Positions 9,097 to 17,550 of a stretch of 40,573 nucleotides of DNA are shown here, piece after piece. The translations under genes were made by a program, and so were the position numbers. The stretch is from assembly GCA_030037545.1 (NCBI GenBank), contig JASHRF010000103.1, forward strand, positions 1-40,573, read 5' to 3'. The notes beneath the pieces were generated by a model. It did no database searches. It saw only the letters and a program-made list of their open reading frames with translations, and was not told where the DNA came from. Each line of letters begins with the position of its first letter. The first letter of the stretch is position 1. The DNA is from Acidobacteriaceae bacterium (GTDB taxonomy: Bacteria; Acidobacteriota; Terriglobia; Terriglobales; Acidobacteriaceae).

Positions 9097-10884
9097 TCAC
9101 TTCTGATCCGGCGTCGATTTATCCTCCACGGCTTTGGCTTTTTGCCGCTCCGCGGCAGCCTCGGCCACGTGGCCTTGTTGCTGCAGCGCGTTGGCCAGTC
9201 CCATGTGCGCTTCAACGTAATCCGGATCGTAGCTGAGCGCGTCGCGAAACTCTACGATTGCGTCGCTCACATTTCCTTTGCTGAGCAGATCGTTTCCTGA
9301 ATTGCTGGCCACTAGGGCACGCTGCCGATTCATGTTGGCGCGCATCAGGTCCGCGGCCTTCTTGCGTTCCACCGCAGCCTGCGCCACTTGATTCTGCTTC
9401 ACCAGCACCGTGGCCAGCATCAGGTACGGGTCGGGCTGGTCCGGCCGCTGGCGAATCGCTTCCTGCAGGGCCTTTACCGCCTCAGGCAATTTGTCCAGAT
9501 GGTTATAGACGCTTCCCAGCGTCGCCCACGCATCGCCGTTGGCGGGCTGAAGCTTGAGCGATGCATTGAGCTCTCTCTCCGCATCCGCGTAACGGCCGGC
9601 CTGCAGATACAGCATGCCCAGCGCATACGGCGCTTCGGGAGCGGACGGATTGAGCTTCTCCGCGGATTCAAACTCCGGGATGGCGTCCGCTTCATCGTCC
9701 TTCATCTTCAGGGCCAGCCCCAGGTTGTAATGCAACTCCGACTGCCCCGGCGCCAGCGGTATGGCCGCTCGCATCTCGGTCACGGCATCGTCCAGGCGGC
9801 TGAGCTGAATGTAGGCTGCGGCCAGGTTCTCATGAGCGGTGGGATTCTGCGGCGCGAGCACGACCGCGCGTTGCAGGATGGGAACCGCATCCTTGGCGCG
9901 CTGCACCTGGCAGAGCGCCATGCCCAGGTTTACGAGAATGTCCGCATTTCCAGTGTCCGCGTCCGCTGCCTTCTCGAGCAGCGGAATCGCGTCTTTCGCC
10001 TGGTTGGTGCGCTGCAGCGCCAGTCCCAGCTGGTACGACGCAACCATCGAGGTCGGATTCAGTTGCAACGCGCGTCTGAGCACCGGGATGGCTTCCCGAT
10101 CGTCTCCGTTGGCGGCCAGGCTTTGGCCCAGTGCCAGCGCGATCTCGGCGTTGCGAGGCGCCAGCGCATAGGCTGCCCGCAATTCTTCTGCCGCGCCCGA
10201 CTGCCGCTCCGCCTCCAGCGTCAATGCCAGATGCAAATGCGCCATGGCCATCCCGGAATTCATTTGCAGTGCGGAACGAAATGCCTGCTGCGCGTCGGAC
10301 CAGTCTGCCTGCCGCGCGTAGATGGAGCCCAACTCGTCGCGGAGCTCCGGATTCTGCGGTTCCGCGGCAATGGCCTGCTTGATCTTCGCGGACGCGGCGC
10401 TGAATTGGCGGGTCGCGGCCAGGGCCCACGCCCACGCGGCAAGAACCTCCGCCGGGAGGGGGCGGTTTTGAGCGCGCAGCGTCGCATCCAGTTGCGCAAA
10501 CCTGGGCAATGCCTTGGCGGGCTGGCCGCTTTGTTCGAGAGCGAGAGCTAGATTCTGCTGCGCGCTGGTATCGTCGGCGCGCATGGCCAGCGCTTTTTCC
10601 AGTTCGCGAATGCCGGCGCCGGTTTCGCCCAGCCTGACCAGCACCGCGCCCAGCGCGCTGTGTCCCGGCTGGGCCGAAGGGGCGAGCCGCACTACGGTTT
10701 CAAAATCCGCACGCGCCGCAGTCCAGTCGTTGCGCTGGACGGCCGCCACGCCGGCGCGAAATGCGGCATCGGCCTGCCTCAAGCTCGGCGAGGGCTCCTG
10801 CGCGCGCCACGGCCCGTGCCACGCCAGCAACACCACCAGCAAAATGGCGGCCGGCAACCTCTTTTTTGGGAAATGCAGAGGCAT
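9097..10884 (-). CDS. exported TPR-repeat protein
   Basis: 595 residues from ATG 10884, made almost entirely of tetratricopeptide repeats (about 14 from residue ~35 on). Typical units are NPTSMVASYQLGLALQRTNQ and ENLAAAYIQLSRLDDAVTEM. The N-terminus MPLHFPKKRLP plus a hydrophobic run (AAILLVVLLAW) is a signal peptide or anchor. ATG 10884 has GGAGG three bases upstream. An earlier ATG at 10977 overlaps the previous stop (ATGA) but would add 31 Arg/Pro-rich residues before the signal, so I prefer 10884. There is no catalytic domain. TPR stacks bind partner proteins, so it is probably a scaffold for the cytochromes encoded on both sides. It is the last gene before the terminator at 9043-9073. 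Confidence 0.88.
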   Translation of the reverse strand: MPLHFPKKRLPAAILLVVLLAWHGPWRAQEPSPSLRQADAAFRAGVAAVQRNDWTAARADFETVVRLAPSAQPGHSALGAVLVRLGETGAGIRELEKALAMRADDTSAQQNLALALEQSGQPAKALPRFAQLDATLRAQNRPLPAEVLAAWAWALAATRQFSAASAKIKQAIAAEPQNPELRDELGSIYARQADWSDAQQAFRSALQMNSGMAMAHLHLALTLEAERQSGAAEELRAAYALAPRNAEIALALGQSLAANGDDREAIPVLRRALQLNPTSMVASYQLGLALQRTNQAKDAIPLLEKAADADTGNADILVNLGMALCQVQRAKDAVPILQRAVVLAPQNPTAHENLAAAYIQLSRLDDAVTEMRAAIPLAPGQSELHYNLGLALKMKDDEADAIPEFESAEKLNPSAPEAPYALGMLYLQAGRYADAERELNASLKLQPANGDAWATLGSVYNHLDKLPEAVKALQEAIRQRPDQPDPYLMLATVLVKQNQVAQAAVERKKAADLMRANMNRQRALVASNSGNDLLSKGNVSDAIVEFRDALSYDPDYVEAHMGLANALQQQGHVAEAAAERQKAKAVEDKSTPDQK

Positions 10885-10973
10885 TTTCCTCCACCATGGT
10901 ACCCGACCGGGCCGGAGCGTGTTAACCGGTCTATGCGCGGAAGACGGGCTCTGAAACATCGGCGCGCCGGCCC

Positions 10974-12674
10974 TCATTTGCCACAGCGTTCGGTCCCCGC
11001 CGCGATCGCCTGAGACAGGCTTCGCGCTGCGTCATTATCCGGAGAAAACAGCAGCACTCGTTTGAGCGTCCCTGCGGCCGCGCCCGGCTGACCCATCCGG
11101 CACTGCGTCACGGCCAGATCGATGCCCGCGGCGCTGGCTCCAGGATCGTCCTTGAAAACTTTCTGCCAAAGAGGCAAAGCGGCAACGCTATCACCCTGTT
11201 GCGCTTCGAGAACCGCCAGATTGCCGGCCGCGGTTTCGTTGTAGGGATCGGCGCGCAGCGATTGCTGGTATTCCTCCTTCGCCCGCTCGCGGTTTCCGCT
11301 CATCTGCTCCAGAAAACCGAGCTCCATGTGCAGCTCGCCGTCCGATGCCTGTGCCGGATCTGTGCTTTCGGCCTGCAGCAGCAGGCGCAGGGCGCGTTCG
11401 CCGGCGGCACGGTCGCCGCGATCGGCAAGCTGCGCCCAGGCAATGGCTTCGTCGCGCACCCCCGGTTGCACTCCGCCGATCGGCACCAGCTCGTCGGCGG
11501 CAAACGGGCTCGTAAATGGCTTTGAAATGATCTGTATGCGGTGGTCCGTCACCTGCTCGTGCGCGATATCCTCGGTTGCCTCGCGAGGCATATGGCAAGA
11601 GGTGCAGTCGGGGTTCTCGTTGTGATGGCCGGACGCAAGGCCGGCATGGCAAGTGAGGCAGCGGCTGCGGTAATAGGCAACGCGATCCTCCGCAGGCACC
11701 GTAGCGTGGGGATCGTGGCAGGTGGTGCAGGTAAGGCGATCGCCGCTCGCGCGCTTGCAGGCGCTCTCCAGCAGCGATTCCCATTGGCTGGTAGCGCGCC
11801 CTCCAGGACCGGCCTTCCGCCCATCTTCAAAGTAAACCGCATCGTCGAAGAGGTTGTCGCCGGGCCGGAATCCGCCCACGCTGCGTCCCTGCTTCACCAC
11901 CGCAATTTCTCCCTCCAGGTGGCACTCCAGGCAGATGGATTCGCGGCGCACCGTGTCCAGCCTGGCGGGATTCAGGATCGGTCCCTTGCCATTTTGCGCG
12001 AGGTGCTGTGACGGATCGCCATGACAGGATGCGCAGGCAATGCCGCCGCGCGGAAACGGCGGACCCGAAAAATGATTTCTGGCGTCGGGCAGCGACGCCT
12101 GGACGTTGCTTGCATGGCAGTGCAGGCAGCCGGGATCGACGGGCAGCGTAAACGGCATCTCGCGCGCGGTTAGGAAGCCCGGCGTCATGTCCCAGATGTG
12201 TTTCTTCGCGTACCAGTTGATGGGAATTTCGTACCAGTAGCCCTCGCGCTGGAAGAGCCAGGTGCGGCCGCGCCGGCCCGATCCGAGATAGAAGAGCAGC
12301 AACTGCTTGCCTTGAAGCGCCCGGTTGGAAGGAGCGTTGGGCCGTTCATAGGAAAGCCACACCTGTCCCAGATCGAGATAAACGCGGTAATGTACGCCGG
12401 AGGCCGCATGAGTAAAATCCGCTGGAATGAAGCCCTCAGCCGCCGGCCCGCTGGCCTGCGCCATCGGCGTGCGCGCCCACGAATCGTAAATCTGCCGGTG
12501 GCAATTGGCGCAGACCTCGTCGGGATCCTGCGACTGGGCCGGCGATGGCGCGTTTGGGGTTTGCGCTCCGGCCGCATGCGGCGCGTGGGCGACCATAAAA
12601 CCGGCCGCAACCAGCGCGGCCAGCGGGATCGTCAGCGCGGCGCTCGAGCAGGCGCGAAAATTGCGGCCAAGCAT
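10974..12674 (-). CDS. exported heptahaem cytochrome c with C-terminal TPR region
   Basis: 566 residues from ATG 12674. A signal peptide (to ~37, ending HAAGAQ) is followed by seven CxxCH haem sites, in order CANCH (55-59), CLHCH, CASCH, CLECH, CTTCH, CLTCH and CTSCH, the last near residue 340. The C-terminal third is TPR-like (e.g. LHMELGFLEQMSGNRERAKE), with a helical repeat up to the end. It is an envelope multihaem electron carrier or reductase with a docking module. An upstream ATG (12782) in frame would add 36 residues with no signal character and run into the divergent leader ORF, so 12674 is chosen although no Shine-Dalgarno is visible. Its stop overlaps an alternative start of the TPR gene (ATGA), so the two are co-transcribed. 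Confidence 0.88.
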   Translation of the reverse strand: MLGRNFRACSSAALTIPLAALVAAGFMVAHAPHAAGAQTPNAPSPAQSQDPDEVCANCHRQIYDSWARTPMAQASGPAAEGFIPADFTHAASGVHYRVYLDLGQVWLSYERPNAPSNRALQGKQLLLFYLGSGRRGRTWLFQREGYWYEIPINWYAKKHIWDMTPGFLTAREMPFTLPVDPGCLHCHASNVQASLPDARNHFSGPPFPRGGIACASCHGDPSQHLAQNGKGPILNPARLDTVRRESICLECHLEGEIAVVKQGRSVGGFRPGDNLFDDAVYFEDGRKAGPGGRATSQWESLLESACKRASGDRLTCTTCHDPHATVPAEDRVAYYRSRCLTCHAGLASGHHNENPDCTSCHMPREATEDIAHEQVTDHRIQIISKPFTSPFAADELVPIGGVQPGVRDEAIAWAQLADRGDRAAGERALRLLLQAESTDPAQASDGELHMELGFLEQMSGNRERAKEEYQQSLRADPYNETAAGNLAVLEAQQGDSVAALPLWQKVFKDDPGASAAGIDLAVTQCRMGQPGAAAGTLKRVLLFSPDNDAARSLSQAIAAGTERCGK

Positions 12675-12761
12675 GGGGAGAAAGATAGCATGGCCTTTAT
12701 CGTCCGCGCATCGTCTCGATGGCAACCTCAAGATCCGATTCCACTTCCCCGATCGGAGGTC

Positions 12762-12803
12762 ATGAAAAAAACATGCCTTCAAATTCCGCCATCTGTATGG
12801 TAA
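12762..12803 (+). CDS. 13-residue leader ORF coupled to the redoxin gene
   Basis: ATG 12762 follows GGAGG by two bases, the strongest ribosome-binding site in this intergenic region, and encodes MKKTCLQIPPSVW before TAA 12801-12803. The stop overlaps the ATG of the redoxin gene as TAATG. The redoxin start has no good site of its own, so ribosomes finishing this mini-ORF would probably reinitiate there. Whether the peptide acts as a regulatory leader (it contains Cys and a terminal Trp) or only as a loading ramp is unknown. It could be chance, but the site plus exact overlap argues against that. Confidence 0.45.
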   Translation: MKKTCLQIPPSVW

Positions 12804-13390
12804 TGTTCAGGGCTATGGCATCGCGCGCGACCGCTATTCTCTTCTGCTGTTTGTCCACGGCCGCATGGGCCGCGGCACCGTTTGGCACCGACTTGAGCGG
12901 TCATCCGGTAGACCAGATCGCACCCGCAGGATCGAAAGCGGTCGTGCTCTTTTTCGCGGCTTCCGATTGTCCCATCTCCAACCGCTATATTCCCGAAATC
13001 GAACGCCTGGATCGCGAGTTCGCTGCGCAGGGCGTGCGCTTCTGGTGGGTCTATCCGAACCCCGAAGACACCGCCGCGGTGGTCCGCCGGCACGATGTGC
13101 AATTTGACATCCACGCCAGCGTGGTGCTCGATTCAGACCAGCGTCTGACGCGCATGGCGCACGCCACCATCACCCCTGAGGTTGCGGTCATGGTTCCATC
13201 CGGAACTGGATTGCGTGAAGTTTACCGGGGACGCATTGACAACCGGTACATTGCGCTGGGCCAGGAACGGCCCAGGCCGACGCGCTTTGAGCTCGAGGAA
13301 GCCATCCGCGCCGTGCTGTCGAGCAGTCCCGTTCCGGGGCCGGGAGGGCCAGCGGTGGGCTGCTCCATTGTGCCCCTCGACCTGCGATGA
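12803..13390 (+). CDS. exported redoxin (AhpC/TSA-like thioredoxin fold), single active Cys
   Basis: 195 residues from ATG 12803. A signal peptide (MFRAMASRATAILFCC, cleaved near AWAAA) is followed by a thioredoxin-fold domain: VVLFFAASDCPISNRYIPEI, where C56 stands in a CPIS motif instead of CxxC, then a conserved ITPEVAVM (cis-Pro region), YRGRIDNRY and a late GC (VGCSIVPL). This is the redoxin type that in Planctomycetes and Acidobacteria accompanies cytochrome c / copper monooxygenase proteins. A lone N-terminal cysteine suggests a peroxiredoxin-like or metal-handling role rather than disulfide exchange; the C-terminal Cys could resolve it. The stop overlaps the next gene (ATGA), so the two proteins are made together. 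The in-frame ATG at 12815 is an alternative start. Confidence 0.82.
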   Translation: MFRAMASRATAILFCCLSTAAWAAAPFGTDLSGHPVDQIAPAGSKAVVLFFAASDCPISNRYIPEIERLDREFAAQGVRFWWVYPNPEDTAAVVRRHDVQFDIHASVVLDSDQRLTRMAHATITPEVAVMVPSGTGLREVYRGRIDNRYIALGQERPRPTRFELEEAIRAVLSSSPVPGPGGPAVGCSIVPLDLR

Positions 13391-13431
13391 GACTCGCCGT
13401 GATGAGATTCAGCGCGATGAGATTCCTTCGC
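13387..13431 (+). repeat. three tandem 15-base units each opening with an in-frame ATG
   Basis: ATGAGACTCGCCGTG, ATGAGATTCAGCGCG and ATGAGATTCCTTCGC follow each other in frame at 13387, 13402 and 13417. Each begins ATGAGAYTC, so the gene has three equivalent starts. The first overlaps the preceding stop. Slippage-type duplication of the start region is the simplest origin. Confidence 0.6.
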
Positions 13432-15645
13432 TTTATCCCCATGGCGCTCGTCCTTGCCGCGATCCCGTGCTTCTCGCACGTGTATCACGCGGATGTTGCC
13501 GCCGCAACTCAAGCAACCCCGCAGTTTCCCGTGACATGGGCCAGGCAGATTGCGCCCATCGTTTATCGCAACTGCAGCACCTGCCATCATCCCGGCGGTG
13601 GAGGGCCCTTCAACCTGCTCACTTTCGAGGATGCGCGCCGGCGCGGACCGCAGATGGTGCAGGTTACGCAATCGCACTTCATGCCGCCCTGGCTGCCCGC
13701 GCCGGGATACGGCGATTTTGCCGACACCCGCCGCCTCAGCGAAGAGCAGGTGACGCTGATTCGGAAGTGGGTGGCGTCGGGCATGCCCGAAGGCAATCCC
13801 TCCGAGGCTCCGCCACCCCCGCATTACGACCCCAACTGGCAGATGGGAACGCCGGATCTGATCCTCACCGTCCAACGCCCCTGCACGCTGCCCGCATCGG
13901 GTGCCGATCATTTCCGCAACTTCATCCTGCCCTACCCGCTCGCGCAGACTCACTACATTCGCGCCATGGAGATCCTGCCCAGCGTGCCCCAGGTGGTGCA
14001 TCATGCCAATGTGCTGATCGATCGCACGGCTTCCTTTCGCCGTAATCATCCCACGGACTGGAAAGATGGGGTTCCGGGCATGGAGTTGGAAGTAGATGCG
14101 GGAAATACCTTCGATCCCGACAGCCATTTTCTTTTCTGGAAGCCGGACACGCCCGTGCTGGTCGAGCCCGCGGGAATGCCGTGGCGGCTCGATCCCGGCA
14201 ACGATCTCATCCTCAACATGCACCTGAAACCCAGCGGCAAGCCGGAAACCATTTCCGCGCAAATCGGCTTGTATTTCACCACGAAGCCGCCCATCCGGCA
14301 TCCCATGCTGCTCCAGCTCGAGGATGACCGCGATCTCGATATTCCCCCCGGCGACCCGAACTTTGTTGTGCAGGATGAGATGAAGCTGCCCATCGATGTT
14401 GAGGTTCTGGGAATCTATCCCCACGCGCACTATCTTGGCCGGGAACTCGAAGGCTGGGCGATTCTGCCTGATGACCGGAAAAAATGGCTGATCAAAATTC
14501 CCAACTGGGACATCGATCGCCAATCGATCTACCGTTACCGTGAGCCTGTTTTCCTGCCCCGCGGATCGGTGCTGCACATGCGCTACGTCTACGACAATTC
14601 CGCAGACAACGTACACAATCCCAACGACCCGCCCATTCGCGTGCGGGCCGGCAACCGCTCCGTGGACGAAATGGCGCACCTGTGGGTTCAGGTTCTGCCG
14701 GTCAACGTGCCTAAAGGCAGCCCCGATCCGCGTCTGCTGCTCGAGCAGGCATGGATGGAGCATCGCCTGATCAAAGATCCGCAGGACACCATCGCCATGT
14801 ACAACCTGGCATCGGCGCTGGCGGGGCTGGGGCGCTATACCGAAGCTGCCGTTGCCTATCGAAAACTGCTGGCCGCTCGCCCCGGCGACGCGCGGGCCCT
14901 CAACAGTCTCGGCGCGGCGCTGGAGAATGCAGGCGACCTTCAGGGAGCTGCCGATGCGTATGCGCAGGCCATTGCGTTCAGCCCGGACAGTTGCGATGCG
15001 CGGTTTAACCTGGCGAGGCTGGAGTTGAAGCGCGCCCACTTTTCTGAAGCTGAAAATCAATTCCGCACCATGCTCCGCCAATGCCCCGAGGATGCCGGCG
15101 TACACAGCGGGCTGGGCGTGGCGCTGGCCGGCGAAGGGGATGCCGCCTCAGCCCAGGCAGAGTTCCAGCGCGCGCTCGAGCTCGATCCCGATAATTTCGC
15201 GGCGCTCTATCACCTGGGCGAGATGGCCATCGAATCGGGCCAGCCGGAGCACGCCGTCGATCTCCTTGAGTCAGCCGCCAAACAGCGTCCCGGAGACCTC
15301 GATACGCGCGAGCGCCTGGCCATGGCCTTCGCGCAATCGGGCCATGCCGGCGACGCGCTTACGCAATTGCGCGATGCCGTGCAACTGGCCCCCGGCGACG
15401 CGGACCTGCACGCGCTTCTTGCCCAGGTTCTGGCCGGAAGCGGCCAATTGGAGCAGGCAATCGACGAGCAAACCGAGGCGCTGCGCTTGCAGCCCAAAGA
15501 TGCTGACGGCTGGAACAACCTGGGTGTACTGCAGGCGCAAGCCGGCAAAACCGCTGCGGCGCGCGCCGCTTTTCAGCATGCGCTCGCGCTCGCGCCGGAC
15601 CACGCGCAGGCGCGCGCAAATCTTAACCGGCTTCCCCCCCAATGA
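13387..15645 (+). CDS. cytochrome c / type II copper monooxygenase / TPR fusion
   Basis: 752 residues, exported (hydrophobic signal ~12-30). Residues ~48-135 are a monohaem cytochrome c domain: NCSTCHHPGG (C63, C66, H67) and FMPPW, whose M99 is the likely axial ligand. Residues ~155-440 match the PHM/DBH copper monooxygenase fold, with the expected ligands in order: HH 205-206 (VVHHANV) and H279 (NMHLKP) for one copper; HAH 346-348 (YPHAHYLG) and M398 (LHMRYVYDN) for the other. Residues ~465-750 are about eight TPR units. The family hydroxylates C-H bonds using O2 and an electron donor, normally ascorbate; here the fused haem could supply electrons. The gene overlaps the redoxin stop (ATGA). 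ATGs at 13402 and 13417 are alternative starts. The substrate is unknown. Confidence 0.85.
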   Translation: MRLAVMRFSAMRFLRFIPMALVLAAIPCFSHVYHADVAAATQATPQFPVTWARQIAPIVYRNCSTCHHPGGGGPFNLLTFEDARRRGPQMVQVTQSHFMPPWLPAPGYGDFADTRRLSEEQVTLIRKWVASGMPEGNPSEAPPPPHYDPNWQMGTPDLILTVQRPCTLPASGADHFRNFILPYPLAQTHYIRAMEILPSVPQVVHHANVLIDRTASFRRNHPTDWKDGVPGMELEVDAGNTFDPDSHFLFWKPDTPVLVEPAGMPWRLDPGNDLILNMHLKPSGKPETISAQIGLYFTTKPPIRHPMLLQLEDDRDLDIPPGDPNFVVQDEMKLPIDVEVLGIYPHAHYLGRELEGWAILPDDRKKWLIKIPNWDIDRQSIYRYREPVFLPRGSVLHMRYVYDNSADNVHNPNDPPIRVRAGNRSVDEMAHLWVQVLPVNVPKGSPDPRLLLEQAWMEHRLIKDPQDTIAMYNLASALAGLGRYTEAAVAYRKLLAARPGDARALNSLGAALENAGDLQGAADAYAQAIAFSPDSCDARFNLARLELKRAHFSEAENQFRTMLRQCPEDAGVHSGLGVALAGEGDAASAQAEFQRALELDPDNFAALYHLGEMAIESGQPEHAVDLLESAAKQRPGDLDTRERLAMAFAQSGHAGDALTQLRDAVQLAPGDADLHALLAQVLAGSGQLEQAIDEQTEALRLQPKDADGWNNLGVLQAQAGKTAAARAAFQHALALAPDHAQARANLNRLPPQ

Positions 15646-15726
15646 TTCCCGGTGCTAGTATTTGAGTCTGCCATCGAATCCCCGCCACTTCATCGATCGG
15701 CCCTCTTTGTTTTCAGGAGCCTCCAC

Positions 15727-17538
15727 ATGAGAAGAATCGCCTTCCTTAGCGTGCTACTGTCCGTGCTTGTATTCGCCACCCGTGCCCCGGCGCACGCTCA
15801 GCAGCCTGCGGCATCGACTGCGCAAATCCCACCAACCGAAACCAATCCCACCTGGTGGAAGAATGCGGTCATCTACGAGATCTATCCGCGCAGTTTTCAG
15901 GACTCCAACGGCGACGGCATCGGCGACCTGAACGGCATTACCTCGCGCCTCGACTACCTGCAGAAGCTGGGCGTCAACGCCGTCTGGCTCACTCCTATCT
16001 ATCCCTCGCCGCAAGTCGACTTCGGCTATGACATCTCCAACTACGAGGCCATCGACCCGCAGTACGGCACCATGGCCGACTTCGACCACCTGGTAGCCGA
16101 AGCCCGCAAGCGCCACATCGGCATCGTTATGGACCTGGTGCTGAACCATACCTCCGACCAGCATCCGTGGTTTAAGGAGTCCGCCAGCTCCCGCACCAAT
16201 CCCAAAGCCGACTGGTACATGTGGCGCGACCCGAAGATGGTGAATGGTCATCGCGAACCGCCCAACAACTGGATATCCGATTTCGGTGGGTCCGCCTGGC
16301 AGTGGGATCCCGCGCGCCAGCAGTACTACTACCATGAGTATTACGTGCAGCAGCCGGACCTGAACTGGAATAATCCCCAAGTCCGCAAAGCCATGTACGA
16401 CGTTGCGCGCTTCTGGATTCGCCACGGCGTCATTGGCTTTCGCCTGGACGCCATTACCTCGCTCTTTGAGGACCCGCAGGACCGCAACGAGCCCTACATA
16501 CTCGGCCCCGACGGCAAGCCGCGCATCGATGCCTTTGGCGACAAAGAAGTGGAAGACATCTACACCGACGACCTGCCCGAGGTCCACGACGTGCTGCGCC
16601 AGTTGCGCCAGGTGACCGATGAGGCGAGCGGCGGAAAAGCGGTGCTCATCGGGGAGACATACCTGCGCTCTATCGCCGACCTGCGCAAGATGTACGGCGC
16701 GGGCAACGATGAGCTGCAACTCCCCATGGACATGCAGGTGGGTTTCATCAACAAATTAGACGTACCGCTGTTCCGCAAGCGTATCAACGATGCCGAGACC
16801 AAGCTGGGCGGCGACGAGCCGCTGTTCGTCTTCGATAACCACGATAATCCGCGCTGGGATCGCTACCAGCTCAATGCCGAGGGGGCTCCGGATTTCGGAT
16901 ACCGCCCGTATCACGATGACATCGGGCGCGTGATCGCCACTGTCCTCTTCGCCTCGCGCGATACCGCCATGATGTACTACGGCGACGCGATCGGCATGGT
17001 GACCACACCGCCCACGCGCAAGGAGGACGTGCGGGACCCCATCGGAATCAGAGGCTGGCCCAAAGAGAAGGGCCGTGACGGCGAGCGCACGCCCATGCAG
17101 TGGAATGCCGGCCCCGACGCTGGCTTTTCGCCGCCCGGCATCAAAACCTGGCTGCCCATTCCGCCCAGCTACAGGACCGTCAACGTGGCCGCGGAGGAAC
17201 GCGAGCCGGATTCGATGCTTCGTTGGTACCAGCAGATCATGGCGCTCAAAAAGGACGACCCCGCGCTGCATGAGGGCGAAGAGATGATGCTCAACACTGC
17301 AGATGACCACGTGCTTTCCTGGCTGCGTAAGGCGCCGGATGGAGAAGCCGTCGTGGTGGCGTGCAACTTTACCGCCCAGCCGCAAACGGTGAGCCTCAAT
17401 CTGGCAGCGCAGGGCGTACAAGGCACCCACTTGAAGACGCTGATAAAAACGCCCGGCGCGCCCGATCCTGCGGCGCTCGATCTTCAACTGGGCCCCTACG
17501 GCGTCTATGTCGGTCAAGTCAGCCAGGATCGCCGGTAG
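15727..17538 (+). CDS. exported GH13 alpha-glucosidase / oligo-1,6-glucosidase-type enzyme
   Basis: 603 residues from ATG 15727, which has CAGGAG 7 bases upstream; the longer GTG frame from 15652 lacks a signal. Residues 1-24 are a signal peptide (cleaved after AHA). The GH13 barrel begins at NAVIYEIYPRSFQDSNGDG and carries the conserved regions: MDLVLNHTS (~135-143), GFRLDAI with nucleophile D241, VLIGETY with acid/base E310, and FDNHDN with D373. The opening and the GDGIGDLNGI loop point to the alpha-glucosidase / oligo-1,6-glucosidase / trehalose synthase branch rather than endo-amylases. It should release glucose from short alpha-glucans in the periplasm. The stop is 12 bases before the debranching-type gene, so the two likely share a transcript. 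Exact bond specificity is not readable. Confidence 0.9.
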   Translation: MRRIAFLSVLLSVLVFATRAPAHAQQPAASTAQIPPTETNPTWWKNAVIYEIYPRSFQDSNGDGIGDLNGITSRLDYLQKLGVNAVWLTPIYPSPQVDFGYDISNYEAIDPQYGTMADFDHLVAEARKRHIGIVMDLVLNHTSDQHPWFKESASSRTNPKADWYMWRDPKMVNGHREPPNNWISDFGGSAWQWDPARQQYYYHEYYVQQPDLNWNNPQVRKAMYDVARFWIRHGVIGFRLDAITSLFEDPQDRNEPYILGPDGKPRIDAFGDKEVEDIYTDDLPEVHDVLRQLRQVTDEASGGKAVLIGETYLRSIADLRKMYGAGNDELQLPMDMQVGFINKLDVPLFRKRINDAETKLGGDEPLFVFDNHDNPRWDRYQLNAEGAPDFGYRPYHDDIGRVIATVLFASRDTAMMYYGDAIGMVTTPPTRKEDVRDPIGIRGWPKEKGRDGERTPMQWNAGPDAGFSPPGIKTWLPIPPSYRTVNVAAEEREPDSMLRWYQQIMALKKDDPALHEGEEMMLNTADDHVLSWLRKAPDGEAVVVACNFTAQPQTVSLNLAAQGVQGTHLKTLIKTPGAPDPAALDLQLGPYGVYVGQVSQDRR

Positions 17539-17550
17539 TCACGATTGGGC

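Noticed and set aside
13222..15105. 627-codon open frame on the minus strand
   Set aside because: Exactly antisense to the cytochrome/copper monooxygenase/TPR gene, whose metal ligands and TPRs are unmistakable.
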